Shown: positions 26,791-36,760 of the stretch, piece after piece
How positions within the stretch are numbered: the stretch's first letter is position 1
How the letters are laid out: every line of letters starts with the position of its first letter
Source of the DNA: Palsa-504 sp963800415
Lineage (GTDB): Bacteria > Actinomycetota > Actinomycetes > Streptosporangiales > Streptosporangiaceae
DNA length: 64,000 nucleotides
NCBI GenBank assembly: GCA_963800415.1
Contig: CAWDBS010000072.1
Location: forward strand, 102,607 to 166,606
Direction: 5' to 3'
Notes under the pieces: generated by a model
What the model was told of the DNA's origin: nothing
Seen by the model: the letters and a program-made list of their open reading frames with translations, nothing else
Database searches by the model: none
Made by a program: the position numbers and the translations under genes

Positions 26791-26976
26791 TTAATTAATT
26801 TGCCCTGCGACACATGACCCTGTTGTGTGCGGGGTCATTATCGCCTCGGCCTGATTGATGCCTACTGCGGTAGCCGTCACCAGGGCGACCGAACTTGTTA
26901 CCACCTTAAGCAAGCTCGCCTGTCTACGACTTCTGCGCTTCTGCGTCGACCGTTTATTGTGCTTGTCTTTCTTCAA
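26791..26976 (-). CDS. Small basic peptide with predicted signal peptide or membrane anchor
   Basis: 61 residues from TTG 26976, supported by a strong GGAGGAG seven bases upstream. The first 20 residues are extremely basic (MKKDKHNKRSTQKRRSRRQA), followed by a hydrophobic stretch, LLKVVTSSVALVTATAVG, an AEA-like cleavage site (NQAEA) and a short tail with one cysteine. That is a long twin-arginine-like or Sec signal with an 11-16-residue mature peptide, or a small membrane protein. No known family. It sits between the XRE regulator and the DUF397 genes on the same strand, so it may be part of that module. Confidence 0.55.
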   Translation of the reverse strand: MKKDKHNKRSTQKRRSRRQASLLKVVTSSVALVTATAVGINQAEAIMTPHTTGSCVAGQIN

Positions 26977-27070
26977 TTGACTCCTCCGCCCTCTCTCCCG
27001 TTACGCGAACTATATTGGAGACTCCAGGCATGCCTGATGTTTAGTCAGCCCACCGTCACGGAGTGACCTA

Positions 27071-27922
27071 TCATTCGCTTGCGTAGCCTTCTATGTAGTG
27101 GGCTATGAGCGCTTGAGAGTCTCGTGGACTCAGAGCGGAATCACGCAGGTACTCGACAGTCTCGCGGTAGCGAGCTATCTCATCCTTTCGTTCAAGATAC
27201 TGGTTGCCGGTTAGACCTTCGAGAAAGACGACTGGCGATAGATGAGGTTCGTCAAACTCTAGCAAGACGAAGTAGCCGTCCGCAGCAGCATGCGCGCCCA
27301 CATCAAAGGGAATGATCTGAACGGTCGCCTTATCGTGGCGGACGGCATCCAAAACGTTATCGAGTTGAGTCGCCATGAGAGTCGACCCTTCAACCCGACG
27401 GCGCAGTGCTGACTCGTCCAGCAGAACACGATAGCGCGGTCGGTTGTTCTTCTCCAACAATTGCTGGCGGCGAAGCCGGACCTCAACGCGTTGCTGCAGT
27501 ATGGAAGGATCCATTTTGGGTGCAATAGCTTTAATGATGGCTCGGGCGTAATCTTTAGTCTGTAGCAACGCTGGCACGTAGAAAGCCGAGTAACACGTAA
27601 TAGATACGGCTTCCTGCTCTAGCCCGATGTATGGATCCAGATTGAGATCCTCGTACCGTGTCCACCAGCCTTGCTCGCGCGCACCTCGAGCGAGATTCAT
27701 GAGCTCGGTCGAGGTCGGCTCGTCGACGCCGTAGAGGACGCACAAGTCCCGAACATCGCGGAGACTCGGCCGACGCGCTCCAGTCTCCAGCCGACTAACC
27801 TTAGTGGCAGAGCACAGAAGCTTTTCCGCGACATCTTCGACAGTAAGGTCATGCTGGCCGCGGAGTTCGCGCAACCGTTTACCAAGTTCGCGTTGACGTA
27901 CCGTAGGGCTCGTTCCAGTCAC
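27071..27922 (-). CDS. XRE-type helix-turn-helix regulator with DUF5753 sensor domain
   Basis: 283 residues from GTG 27922, preceded by GAGGAG; the longer frame to 28093 is unlikely. An N-terminal XRE HTH (about 10-70): LGKRLRELRGQHDLTVEDVAEKL, ATKVSRLETGARRPS. The DUF5753 domain follows: YIGLEQEAVSITCYSAFYVPALLQTKDYARA, VRLRRQQLLE and a FLEGLTGNQYLERKDEIARYRE end. These actinobacterial regulators pair with DUF397 proteins and influence development, antibiotic production or stress. Codon usage and lower GC match the DUF397 neighbours and differ from the flanks, suggesting the islet was acquired. Confidence 0.9.
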   Translation of the reverse strand: MTGTSPTVRQRELGKRLRELRGQHDLTVEDVAEKLLCSATKVSRLETGARRPSLRDVRDLCVLYGVDEPTSTELMNLARGAREQGWWTRYEDLNLDPYIGLEQEAVSITCYSAFYVPALLQTKDYARAIIKAIAPKMDPSILQQRVEVRLRRQQLLEKNNRPRYRVLLDESALRRRVEGSTLMATQLDNVLDAVRHDKATVQIIPFDVGAHAAADGYFVLLEFDEPHLSPVVFLEGLTGNQYLERKDEIARYRETVEYLRDSALSPRDSQALIAHYIEGYASE

Positions 27923-28330
27923 GACCGTGCTCCTCGGAGGCAGGGCCCACGCTGACAAACCCAGGTGTGGTGCCCCAGGGCGGCGGGGTCTTGCTAAGGC
28001 CAGCGGTTCTGGCCATTGGCATGTGCCAACCTTAGGGGGCGCTTGTCGGCCTGGCAAGCACGGGGTTAAGACGGCAAGCCCGGCCCAAACCACCAGTTAG
28101 CTTGGATACAAGCCGGGGGCGACATCATCCAACGCGTAGCCATTGAACTGGGCTAACGACGGGGAGACCCGTGGGAACAAATGGTGTCGAGCGACTGCAG
28201 GCGGGCGATGTCGTCGGTGTGATCGAATCGCCATATGAGAATCAGCACAAGAGGTGGGATGAAGGGTGTGACGAGGCGTGACGATGACGTCACCTAGCCG
28301 ACGCAGCAGCCGGAGCGGCATGGTAGGAGG
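27923..28330. other. Divergent intergenic region, no gene seen
   Basis: About 400 bases between the XRE regulator and the plus-strand lyase. Composition climbs back to the high GC of the chromosome. No repeat, RNA or operator was recognised. Confidence 0.4.
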
Positions 28331-29437
28331 GTGATCACTCCCCCGGGCCTGCCCGCAGGCTGTCCGCCGTGGTTCGCGCAGCCGACTGCCTGGACCTGGA
28401 CCTGCGCGCCTGCTCCCACGGCTGAGGTAAAAGCCTTTCACGCCAGGCTGCCCGGCTACGCGCCCACTCCCCTGACCGAGGTCCCGGCCCTGGCGGCCGA
28501 ACTGGCTGTCGGGCGGGTGTTCGTCAAGGATGAGTCGGCGCGGATGGGCCTGCCGGCCTTCAAGGTGCTCGGCGCCTCCTGGGCGGTGCACCAGGTGCTC
28601 TCGCGCCAGCCCGCTACCGGCGCGCTAACGCTGGTGACCGCCACCGACGGCAATCACGGACGGGCGCTGGCCCGGATGGCCAAGCTGTTCGGGCAGCGGG
28701 CGCACGTGTTCGTGCCCAGCGGCGTGCATCCTACGGCGGTGGCCGCCATCGCGGCGGAGGGAGCGCAGGTCACCGAGATCACAGGAACCTACGACGACGC
28801 GGTGCGGCTCGCGGCCCAGGCTGCGGACAAGCCAGGCGCGAAACTCGTGCAGGACGCCGGATGGCCTGGCTACGAACAGGTGCCTGGCTGGATCGTCGAG
28901 GGCTACTCGACGTTGTTCGCCGAGGTCGACGAGCAGCTCGCGGATACAGGAGCGGCCGAGCCCGCCCTGGTGGTGATCCCGGCGGGTGTGGGCTCGCTGT
29001 CGCAGGCTGGCATCACCCATTACCGCAGCCGGCCGGATTCACGGAGAACAGCCCTGCTCACAGTTGAGCCCGGCACCGCGGCCTGCGTCCTGGCTAGTCT
29101 GGTCCGCGGCGAGCTGGGCACCATCGCGACCAGCGAGACCATCATGGCCGGGCTGAACTGCGGCACCCCTTCCATGCTGGCCTGGCCCTACCTGCGTGAT
29201 GGCCTGGATGCGGCGGTCGCCGCCGCCGATGCCGACAGCGCCACGGCGGCTCGTGACCTGGCGGGTTACGGGATACCGGCCGGTCCGTGCGGCGGGGCCG
29301 CGCTGGCCGGCGCGCGGGCCGCGCTCACCGGCGAGGACGCCGAGGGAAGGCGGGCCGCGCTGGCCGTCGGCCCGGAGGCGACGGTGGTGCTGCTGAGCAC
29401 CGAAGGATCCGCGGCCAACCCGGTGCCGGTGAGCTAA
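28331..29437 (+). CDS. PLP-dependent lyase, diaminopropionate ammonia-lyase-like
   Basis: 368 residues in a fold-type II PLP enzyme of the DpaL/YgeX group. The PLP lysine is in LPAFKVLGASWAVHQVL (about residue 77); TATDGNHGRALARMAKLFGQ, the VFVPSGVHP loop, and VVIPAGVGSLSQA (phosphate-binding region) follow. Diaminopropionate ammonia-lyase converts 2,3-diaminopropionate to pyruvate and ammonia; threonine-dehydratase-like alternatives are possible. GTG 28331 has AGGAGG almost touching it, so the true start may be a little downstream; HARLPGYAPTPL is where family similarity begins. The stop overlaps the convergent regulator stop. Confidence 0.75.
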   Translation: MITPPGLPAGCPPWFAQPTAWTWTCAPAPTAEVKAFHARLPGYAPTPLTEVPALAAELAVGRVFVKDESARMGLPAFKVLGASWAVHQVLSRQPATGALTLVTATDGNHGRALARMAKLFGQRAHVFVPSGVHPTAVAAIAAEGAQVTEITGTYDDAVRLAAQAADKPGAKLVQDAGWPGYEQVPGWIVEGYSTLFAEVDEQLADTGAAEPALVVIPAGVGSLSQAGITHYRSRPDSRRTALLTVEPGTAACVLASLVRGELGTIATSETIMAGLNCGTPSMLAWPYLRDGLDAAVAAADADSATAARDLAGYGIPAGPCGGAALAGARAALTGEDAEGRRAALAVGPEATVVLLSTEGSAANPVPVS

Positions 29438-32304
29438 GGGGGCAGCCGTCGTCCGGCCCTCTCGGGCTGCGGCAGCGCGCCAAGCTCGACGAGCCTGCGC
29501 ACGGCCTCCGCCCTCGTGCGGCACTGCAGCTTGAGCAGGCTGCCCTGGACGTGCATCTCGACCGTCCGCGGGCTGATGAAAAGGGCCTCGCCGATCTGCC
29601 TGCTGGTATTGCCGCGCGCGACCAGCATCATGATCTCCATTTCACGTCCGGTGAGCCCGGCCGCCGAGCGCCTGGCCGATGCTCGGGCCCGCGGTCTGTC
29701 GCCTAGCTGGCTGAGCGCCTCGGCGCAGGCACCGCGCAGGCGGCTTGCGCCGAGCCGGTCCGCGGTGTCATATGCCGCGTGCAGCCACTCCCGCGCAAGA
29801 AGGTCCTCGCCGATCTGGACCGCCGCCGAGGCGGCCCGGCGCTGAGCCTGGGCCGTGGCGAACGGCAGCTCAAGCTCGCTGAACATGTCGGCCGCCCGGC
29901 ATAGCTCACGGGCCGCCGCCTTCGGCTCGTTACCCAGCAGCGTCTCGCCGCGGGCGTGTGCGAGCGCGGCGACCGCCTCGGGCTGCCCGGTGGCCTCGGC
30001 CATCTCGGACAGGGCTGCCGCGCAGGCACGGACCTCGGTAGTCAGCCCGTAATCAGCGAAAAGGGTGGCCATCCACTGCAGGATCTGCACGCTATAGTGC
30101 CGTTCCTGAGTCTGCGCCAGGCGGGCCAGTATCTGCCGGGCCCGGTCCGCCGCGTCGGCATGAGCGCCCTCCGCATCCTCCAGGACGCACAGGCCCCACG
30201 AGGAAAACAGCTGCATCGGGATGAGCTCGATCCTGGTGGCGACCAAGTGACTTTCCAGCAGGTGCGGGCGGGCCAGCTTGACCGCTCCCCGCACGGCGTA
30301 CACCAGGCCGAGCATGCCGGCGGCGCCCCCCGGGCGTGCAGCACGGTCGCTGACGCGAGCACGTCCTCGCAGACGGCGATAGTGCGGTCCCACTCGCCGC
30401 GGGCGAACAGCACCACGGTGGCGCAGGCCCGGCAGAGCTGGCCCATGGCGTCGACCCCATGGGCGTCACAGAACTGGTAGGCGGCGGCGTACGCGGCCTT
30501 CGCCGCCCGGTAATCACCGCAGTGCTCGAGCGAGTCGGCCAGCCGCTGCTGCAGTTCCGCGGCGGTGTCCGCGAGCGTTCCCGCAAGCGCTTGGTCCAGT
30601 GCGGTCCGGACGGCGGTGATGCCCTCCCGGGACTTCCCCAGCCGCGACAGGACGTTGCCGCGCAGGCCCTCGGCACGCAGCAGCAAGTCGGTCCGGCCGC
30701 TCGCCTCCGCGTCGGTCCGGGCCGCGCTGAGCGTGGCCAGCGCGGCGGAATAGCTAGCCGCGGCACGCAGGTGGGTGGCCACGGCTAGCCGGTCGATGGC
30801 CGCCTCGGCCGGAAGGCCCGCGGCCGAGAAGGCCACCGCCGCCGCCTCCCTGGCCGTCAGCGCCGATTCCCACTGCCCGCGCAGCTCGTGCGTCACGGCC
30901 AGCCGACGCTGACAACTAGCTAGGGCGCCCAGGTCACCGCGACGCTCATATCCGTCGGCGAGCTCGCGGAGCAACGTGACCGCGTTGGCATATTCAGAGC
31001 ACATCTCGGCGCACCTAGCGAGCCGGTCGATGACCGAGAGCCGGGTATCGTCCTCCTGATCCGATGGCCAGTGTTCGAGCGCCGTCCGCAGGGCCCGGGC
31101 GGCATCCCGGTACGCGTGGACCGCGGAGTGCTCGTCCGCCGCCGCGATCAGCGCCTCGCGGGGCAGGCCTGAAGTCCCTGGCCGCGAGAAGGTGGACGGC
31201 GATCAGGGCCGGCGCGGCACCAGCGGCGGCCAGCGTGCGGGCGAGCGACCGGTGCAGGCAGCGCCGTCGGGACCAGGGAATGTCCGCGTAAGCCGCCTCC
31301 TGGGTGAGCGAGTGACGGAAAGCCGCCCGTCCGTCACCGACCTCGGTCAGCAGCCCGGATCCGGTGAATCCGTCCGGCCACGCCAGCACGTCACAGGCGG
31401 CCAAGACGGTGTCGATGTCGAATTCGTGGCCCGCCACCGCGGCGGCCTCGAGCAGCGTCCGTTCCTCGCCGGCCAGCCGTGACGTGCGCAGCAGCACGGC
31501 CTCCCTGATGCCGTCGGGCACCGGGGCGGCACCGTCGCCGGCCAGCGCCACCGTGCCGTCGCGGAAGGCCAGGCGGCCGCCGTCGCGCAGGGCGAGAGCC
31601 AGTTCCTCGACGGCGAACGGGAGCCCGTCGGCCCGGCTGGCCACCACCGCGGTCAGCGTGGGCTGCGGGGTCGCCCCTAGCAGAGAGGCGAGCATCCGGC
31701 GTACGTCCTCGTCGCCGAGCGGGCCGAGCTCGATCTCCGTAAGCTGACGGCTACGGCGCAGCTGGGCGCGGACAGCCCGGAGGCGGTGGTCCCGGGGAAG
31801 CTCGTCGCTGCGATAGCAGCCGATCACCGCGACCGGCAGGCCGCCCACCGCGTCGGCCAGGGCGGGCAGCAAGCCGAGGGTCGCCTCGTCGGCCCACTGC
31901 AAGTCGTCCAGGAACAGCGCGAGCGGCTTATCGCCGGCGATGCCGGCCAGCACCGAGCAGACGGCCGCCGCCAGGGCCGCCGTGCCCGGCTCGGGCGGCG
32001 GGGCGCCCAGCTCGGGCATGATCTGGGCGAGCACGTCCGGCACTGGTTCGGCCGAGTTCCTGATGGCCGGGCGGAGCGCCCGGGCCACGACGTCGTAGGC
32101 GGTGCCCGCCCACTCGGCGGCGCAGCCGTTCAGCACCGGCGTGGAGGTGCAGGCCAGGACATGCTTAACGAGCGTGGTTTTCCCTGCTCCCCCCTCACCC
32201 GCGACTAGGGTGACAGACCCTGGCCCGGTCAGCGCAGCGGCCAGGCACGCACGGAGCGCGACGCACTCGGCGTCTCGCCCCACCAGCGACCGGTCCATGT
32301 CCAT
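29434..32304 (-). CDS. LAL-type LuxR family regulator with AAA ATPase domain, two apparent frameshifts
   Basis: About 955 residues from ATG 32304. N-terminal ATPase: LVGRDAECVALRACL, Walker A GEGGAGKTT, Walker B LALFLDDLQWAD. The middle is a TPR-like helical region in a second frame. The C-terminus in a third block has the LuxR HTH: LTGREMEIMMLVARGNTSRQIGEALFISPRTVEMHVQGSLLKL. One extra base in the four-G run 31160-31163 and one missing base in the six-C run 30326-30331 would restore a single frame. Such large ATP-binding LuxR proteins activate operons in response to a ligand; the target is unknown. It may be intact in the living genome if the indels are errors. Confidence 0.8.
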
Positions 32305-32328
32305 AGCCTGCACCTCTCGTCCGGCCAC

Positions 32329-32718
32329 CGGAAGATGCTCAGGGCCGGGCCTCGTAGACCAGGTTGAACGGGGGTCTCCGCAGCGCGACGGAAGCGGCTG
32401 AAGCCGGTGCCGCGCACCACGTCCCTGATAACCGCCGCGGCCAGGTCACCCGCGAACGTATGCACAAATCCATGAGCGCGTCGAAATCCACCGCTGCCAT
32501 CGTGATCACTTTTTCCGCACGTTTGGTGACTACCCGCTAGAGCGGCACTGGCCTGCGTAGCTTCCACCGGCCAAGTGGTGAGCGTCGGGCGACGCGTGGT
32601 CACCGCGTCCGGCCGGATCACCGGACCCGACGGGGCCCTGTACGCGCATGTCACCACGACCTGCCTGGTATTCGAGCCGCGCCCGAAACCACCCGGGCCG
32701 CGGGAAGCCCGGCGCCCC
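32329..32718. other. Intergenic region, no gene seen
   Basis: About 390 bases between the LuxR regulator and the next minus-strand gene. All open frames look like chance GC-rich frames; no repeat or RNA was recognised. It must contain the regulator's promoter. Confidence 0.4.
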
Positions 32719-33466
32719 TCATGAGCCGATCGCGCGGCGCAGGTCGCGCCGGATGTCCCGGCCGAGCCGCTTGGTCTCCCGGCTGTTGAACATGGCGCCG
32801 GCGGCGGCGCCGGTGAGCAGCGGGCCCAGGGAGACCGCGCTACGGCCGACCCGGGCAATGAGCCGCCGCCGCAGCAGCCGGGCCAGCGGCGACCCGGCGG
32901 CGAGGATTAGCCCGCCCTCGAGCATGAACACCCCCCGGCGGTGTGCCCACGCCGCGGTGTAGGCGCTCATCCGCTCGGCGAAGTTCCCTGGGGCCGAGGC
33001 GCCGTAGGCCTCGTGGAGTTCGGCCACGAGCTTGAGCTCGATCCCGACCACAACCAGCGTCTCCGCCGCCACTTCAGCCGGGTACGCGGGCAGCACCGGC
33101 AGCGCGGCGGCCAGGCCAGCCGCCCCGCCCGCCGCCGCCGCCGCGTGGGCCGCGCCCTCGATGAGCGCGTCAGCGATCTCTTCTGCGACTGGCCGGGGAA
33201 CTGGGCTTGCAGCGCCGCATGGTCGCGGACCCGCAGCCGGGGCGCCATCGCGACCACCTGACTGACCAGCCAGTTGGCGCCCGAGCCCGCGCGCCGCCGC
33301 ACCGCTCGCGTCCCGCGGCCGGCCACCCGGCGCCCGAGCCCGCGGCCTTGATGAAGGCGCTTACGATCCTGCGCTGCTCTTGCGGCCGGTCCGTCTCGGT
33401 GACGTCGGCCGCTACCTCGGCGGCGCGCAGCGAGATGTCGGTTGCGTCGGTTTCCGGTTCTGCCAT
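32719..33466 (-). CDS. Conserved actinobacterial protein of unknown function, two apparent frameshifts
   Basis: Reading through three frames gives a coherent protein of about 250 residues from ATG 33466 (MAEPETDATDISLRAAEVAAD). It continues ..RRAGSGANWLVSQVVAMAPRL.., then EEIADALIEGAAHAAAAAGG, LPAYPAEVAAETLVVVGIELKLVAELHEAYG and a basic C-terminus. Single missing bases near 33338-33341 and 33182-33185 explain the breaks. The Ala-rich central helices could insert in a membrane, and the overall look is EcsC-like, but I am not confident of that. No operon partners are clear. Confidence 0.5.
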
Positions 33467-33542
33467 GGCCTACCTCTACCCCTCTTTTCCAGCGACCCAC
33501 ATATCCCCGCCACGCCCCAGTTCGGCCTAGTTCGGCCAGTAA

Positions 33543-34209
33543 CTAGTTGGGACTGTACGGCGTGTTCCTGAGGTCCGGGCCGGCCGGGAGGTGGTGGTGC
33601 GCAGCATGGCGGTCTCCCGCGACAGCAACGCGCGCTGCATGCCCAGCCGCCGCAGGGTGTCCGCCTCGGCCAGCAGCGCCTGCCGTTCCGGCAGGTCGAT
33701 GACCATGGCGGCGGCGATGACGTAAGAGAGCAGCACCGGCTCGTCGGGCAGCTCCTCGAGCCGTACCGTGGCGCCGCCCCATTCGGTCAGCGCGTCCAGG
33801 TACTCGCGGAACGCGGCCTGGGTCACCTGCACGGCGGGCCCGGCCGCCGCCGGGTCGACCGGTTCCTCGGCGAGTATCTCGACCTCACCCTGCAGGTAGG
33901 GCTGCGTCTCGTCGAGCCCGAGCAGCCGGAACCGCTGGGCGCCGACGGTGACGATGTCGAACCGGCCGTCGTCGTGCCGGTCGACCCGGCGCAGGCTGGC
34001 GGTGCAGCCGATCTCGTACAGCGAGTGCACGCCTTCGATGCCGGTCTCACGTCCCTTGCGGATCGCGATCACGCCGAACTGGCGCGGGTCCGGGCCGCCG
34101 AGCAGGTCCCGGACGAGCTGCCGGTACCGCTCCTCGAAGATGTGCAGCGGCATCAGCATGCCGGGTAGAGCACCGCGCCGAGCGGAAACAGCGGCAGCAT
34201 CTCGCTCAT
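33543..34209 (-). CDS. LON substrate-binding (N-terminal) domain protein, two apparent frameshifts
   Basis: About 223 residues from ATG 34209, behind AGGAGG. MSEMLPLFPLGAVLYP breaks at 34161-34165 (one missing G) and resumes GMLMPLHIFEERYRQLVRDLL, the classic PUA-like LON domain opening. FGVIAIRKGRE, IGCTASLRRVDRHDDGRFDI and RFRLLGLDETQPYLQGEVEIL follow. A second missing base near 33576-33580 restores the usual end LRNTPYSPN. Stand-alone LON-domain proteins lack the protease and ATPase parts; their role in actinobacteria is not settled. The start lies 22 bases after the upstream oxidoreductase, so the two are probably co-transcribed. Confidence 0.8.
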
Positions 34210-34230
34210 GCTCTACCTCCTGCTCGCCTC

Positions 34231-35174
34231 TTAACACGACAGTACGCGCCGCCGCGCCGCGTTCGACCGTCAGGACGATCTTCCCGCGGATGTGGCCGCT
34301 CGCCAGCTGACGGTAGGCGTCCTGGACCTGGCTGAGCGGGAACGTCGCGGCGATCGGCACCTCCAGCGCGCCGTTTGCGACCAGCCCGGCCAGGTCGGCC
34401 AGCGTGCTCGCGCGGCGCCCGCCGCGTTGCCCTCGGCCTTGATGCCGTACTCGGCGACCGCGTCGAACCTGACGATGGTGTCGATCCGGGACGGCTCGAC
34501 GCCGAGCCCGAGGGCCAGTTGCACGTAGTCCGCGCCGAACGTGTCGATGAACGCGTCGACCTTCCCGGCCGCCTGCCGGATCCGGGCTGCCGCTCCGTCA
34601 CCGTAGGCCACCGGGATCACCCCGTGCCCGGCTAGCCATTCATGGTTCGCCGGGCTGGCCAGACCGATCACGGTGGCGCCGGCCCGCCGGCAAGCTGGAC
34701 GACCAGCGAGCCGACCCCGCCCGCCGCGCCGGAGACCACCACGGTGTCGCCATCGGTCAGCGCGACGGCGCGGACGGCGGCGTAGGCGGTGGCCCCGGCC
34801 ACGTTCAGCGCCCCGGCGACCTCCCACGGCACGCCCGCGGGCTTGGCGGCGAGGTTCTGCTCCTCGACCACGACGTATTCGGCCTGGCTGGCCCGGTTGT
34901 CGGTGTAGCCGATGACCTCGTCCCCGGCGGCGAAGCCGGTCACGCCGGCTCCGGTCTCGGCGACGATCCCGGCCAGGTCACTGCCCTGTCCGGACGGGAA
35001 CGTGGCGGGCCACCTGGCATGCAGCAGACCCGCGCGGATCTTGGCCTCGCCCGGGTTGATGCCGGCCGCCTTGACCTGGACCAGCACCTGGCCGGGTCCC
35101 GGCGCGGGCTTCGGCACGTCGACCACCTTCAGGACGTCGACGTCGCCGTACTCATCGAACCGCACTGCCTTCAC
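34231..35174 (-). CDS. NADP-dependent zinc-type or quinone oxidoreductase (MDR superfamily), frameshifted
   Basis: About 314 residues from GTG 35174, behind GGAGG. Medium-chain dehydrogenase/reductase fold: KAVRFDEYGDVDVLKVVDVP, GQGSDLAGIVAETGAGVTGFAAGDEV, and the nucleotide site VVVSGAAGGVGSLVVQLA. The frame breaks at about 34686 (one missing C), resumes RAGATVIGLASPANHEWL, breaks again at about 34410-34420, and ends LSQVQDAYRQLASGHIRGKIVLTV. No structural zinc cysteines are present, as in quinone oxidoreductases. Probably reduces quinones or enones with NADPH. The exact stop is uncertain because of the breaks; TAA at 34231 fits best. Confidence 0.75.
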
Positions 35175-35345
35175 TGGCGTGCCTCCTTCCCTCCAAGTAG
35201 CCCACAACTTCAGACTGCCGCCGGGTATGCCCGTCGCGCTGTCCGGCGATGGCGATCATCCGCGCAGCCCCCCGATGATCTAAGGCCCGCGCTGGGCACG
35301 GGGGGCAGTCTTCGAATGTCAGTACCAAGGATTAGGGTGTGGACC

Positions 35346-36390
35346 GTGGCTGAACGATGGGATCGCGTGCGAGTGCTTCAGGACGCCGCCGCCGGACCAC
35401 CGACTGGGCCGCCGGGCTCACCACGCGCGCGGCGAAGGCTGGCCAGGTGCCGGCCGGGAACCAGCCGATCCTAAGACGGCGGCAAAACGCGCGGAGCAGC
35501 GGGAGGCCCGGGTCGCCACCGGTATGGCCGAGCTCGACCGCTGGCTCTGCGACCAGGTGCGGCAGGGTCTAGCCGTCAGCCAGCAGGCCGGGTATGGCCA
35601 CTGGGACGACATCGCCGCCCGGATGGTCGACGCGCAAGCCCCCGGCCTGGCCGAACGTCTCCGTGCCCTCGCCTCGGTCCCGCATTCGGGCGCGGGCTGG
35701 GATGGCCGGCTCCTGGCGGAATACGCGCTGCTCCGGCTGCTCGTCGTCGGCTACACCGGCAGGCCGAGCTGCCGCCGCCGCTGCGGGGACTGTCCGTCGC
35801 GGATCGGTTCAGCCTCCGCCAGGCCGACGTGCTGGCCACGGGCAGCCGGTCAGGGATCACTGGCAGGTGCTGGCGCGCCGGGACATCGAGCAGAGCGGAT
35901 CAGGACCCGCCGGACGTGTCTGCGCGGCGAAGACCGGCCGGCCCGCGCTCGTGCTCAGCTTCGCCGCGGCCGGCCTGGCGCTCGAGGATTCGCTCATCGT
36001 CGGCACCGACCTCGACGCGGACCTGGTGTTCTATCCCGGGGCCGTCCCGCTGCGCGCCGTCGTGCTGGCGAAGCACGACGCCACCGGCGGCGGCCCGCCG
36101 GACGGCGATACGATCGCCGGACTGCTCGGCTTCCTGCGCGGCCGCGCTCGCCGGGACCCCTGGCTGGACAACTGGCCGGCCGTCCTGCACGCCACCCCGG
36201 CCCGCTCCCCGTCCCGGCCGTCGCCGACGCGGACGGCGACGCCCTGCGGCTGCACCCCGGCGCCGGCGACTGCTGGCCGTTGCTCGCGCTCTCCGGCGGC
36301 CGCCTGGTGACGGTGGCGGGCGAGTGGACCCCGCGCGGCCTGTGGCCGCTGACCGCCTGGGACCAAGGCGGGATGGCGGTGCGGCTGTGA
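35346..36390 (+). pseudogene. Remnant of a SWIM zinc-finger family protein
   Basis: The C-terminal two thirds of an actinobacterial SWIM-family protein can be traced across frames: AKRAEQREARVATGMAELDRW, GYGHWDDIAARMVDAQAPGLAERLRAL, AEYALLRLLVVGYTG, RPALVLSFAAAGLALEDS, DADLVFYPGAVPLRAVVLA and a GLWPLTAWDQGGMAVRL end. The N-terminus starts like the family (VAERWDRVRVLQ, GTG 35346), but the SWIM CxC...CxH zinc-binding block is absent, a real deletion, and at least three further frame changes occur. Intact relatives begin a conserved SWIM-DUF5691-MoxR-DUF5682-VWA cluster. The stop overlaps the next start as GTGA, keeping the ancestral operon spacing. Confidence 0.7.
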
Positions 36391-36760
36391 GCACATGGCG
36401 GGACCTGATCACCGCGAGCCTTATCGGCACCGAACGGACGGCGGTTCGACCGGTCGCCGTCCCTGGCGTGCCCATCCCGGCCAGGGCGTCACCGAGGACG
36501 GCCGGGCCAAGGTCAAATCACCGAGCGGCACGCTGTCCACGGCCGAGGCGATCTCCGTGGTCACCAGCGGCCTGGCCCTGGCGACGCACTTCGGCGACGG
36601 CGTGCTGCGTGCCGCCGACGTGGCCGGCGGCATCACCGGCGCCGTGATCCAGGACCCGGTCGCCGACCGCGCGGTGTGGCAGGAATACCTGGAGACGGTC
36701 ATCCGGGACCGCGATGACTGGAGCGACTTCTACCGCGCCTGCCGCGACGCCGCCGGATGA
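36387..36760 (+). pseudogene. DUF5691 N-terminus abutting a MoxR ATPase C-terminus (deletion scar)
   Basis: From GTG 36387 about 30 residues match the start of DUF5691 (MSTWRDLITASLIGTERTAV). At about 36480 the similarity switches, one frame over, to the extreme C-terminus of a MoxR AAA+ ATPase: GVTEDGRAKVKSPSGTLS, AEAISVVTSGLALATHFGDG, then WQEYLETVIRDRDDW and a normal stop at 36760. Everything between, roughly 1.5-2.5 kb including the Walker motifs, is missing. This must be a genuine internal deletion (or misassembly), not a base-call error. Confidence 0.7.
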
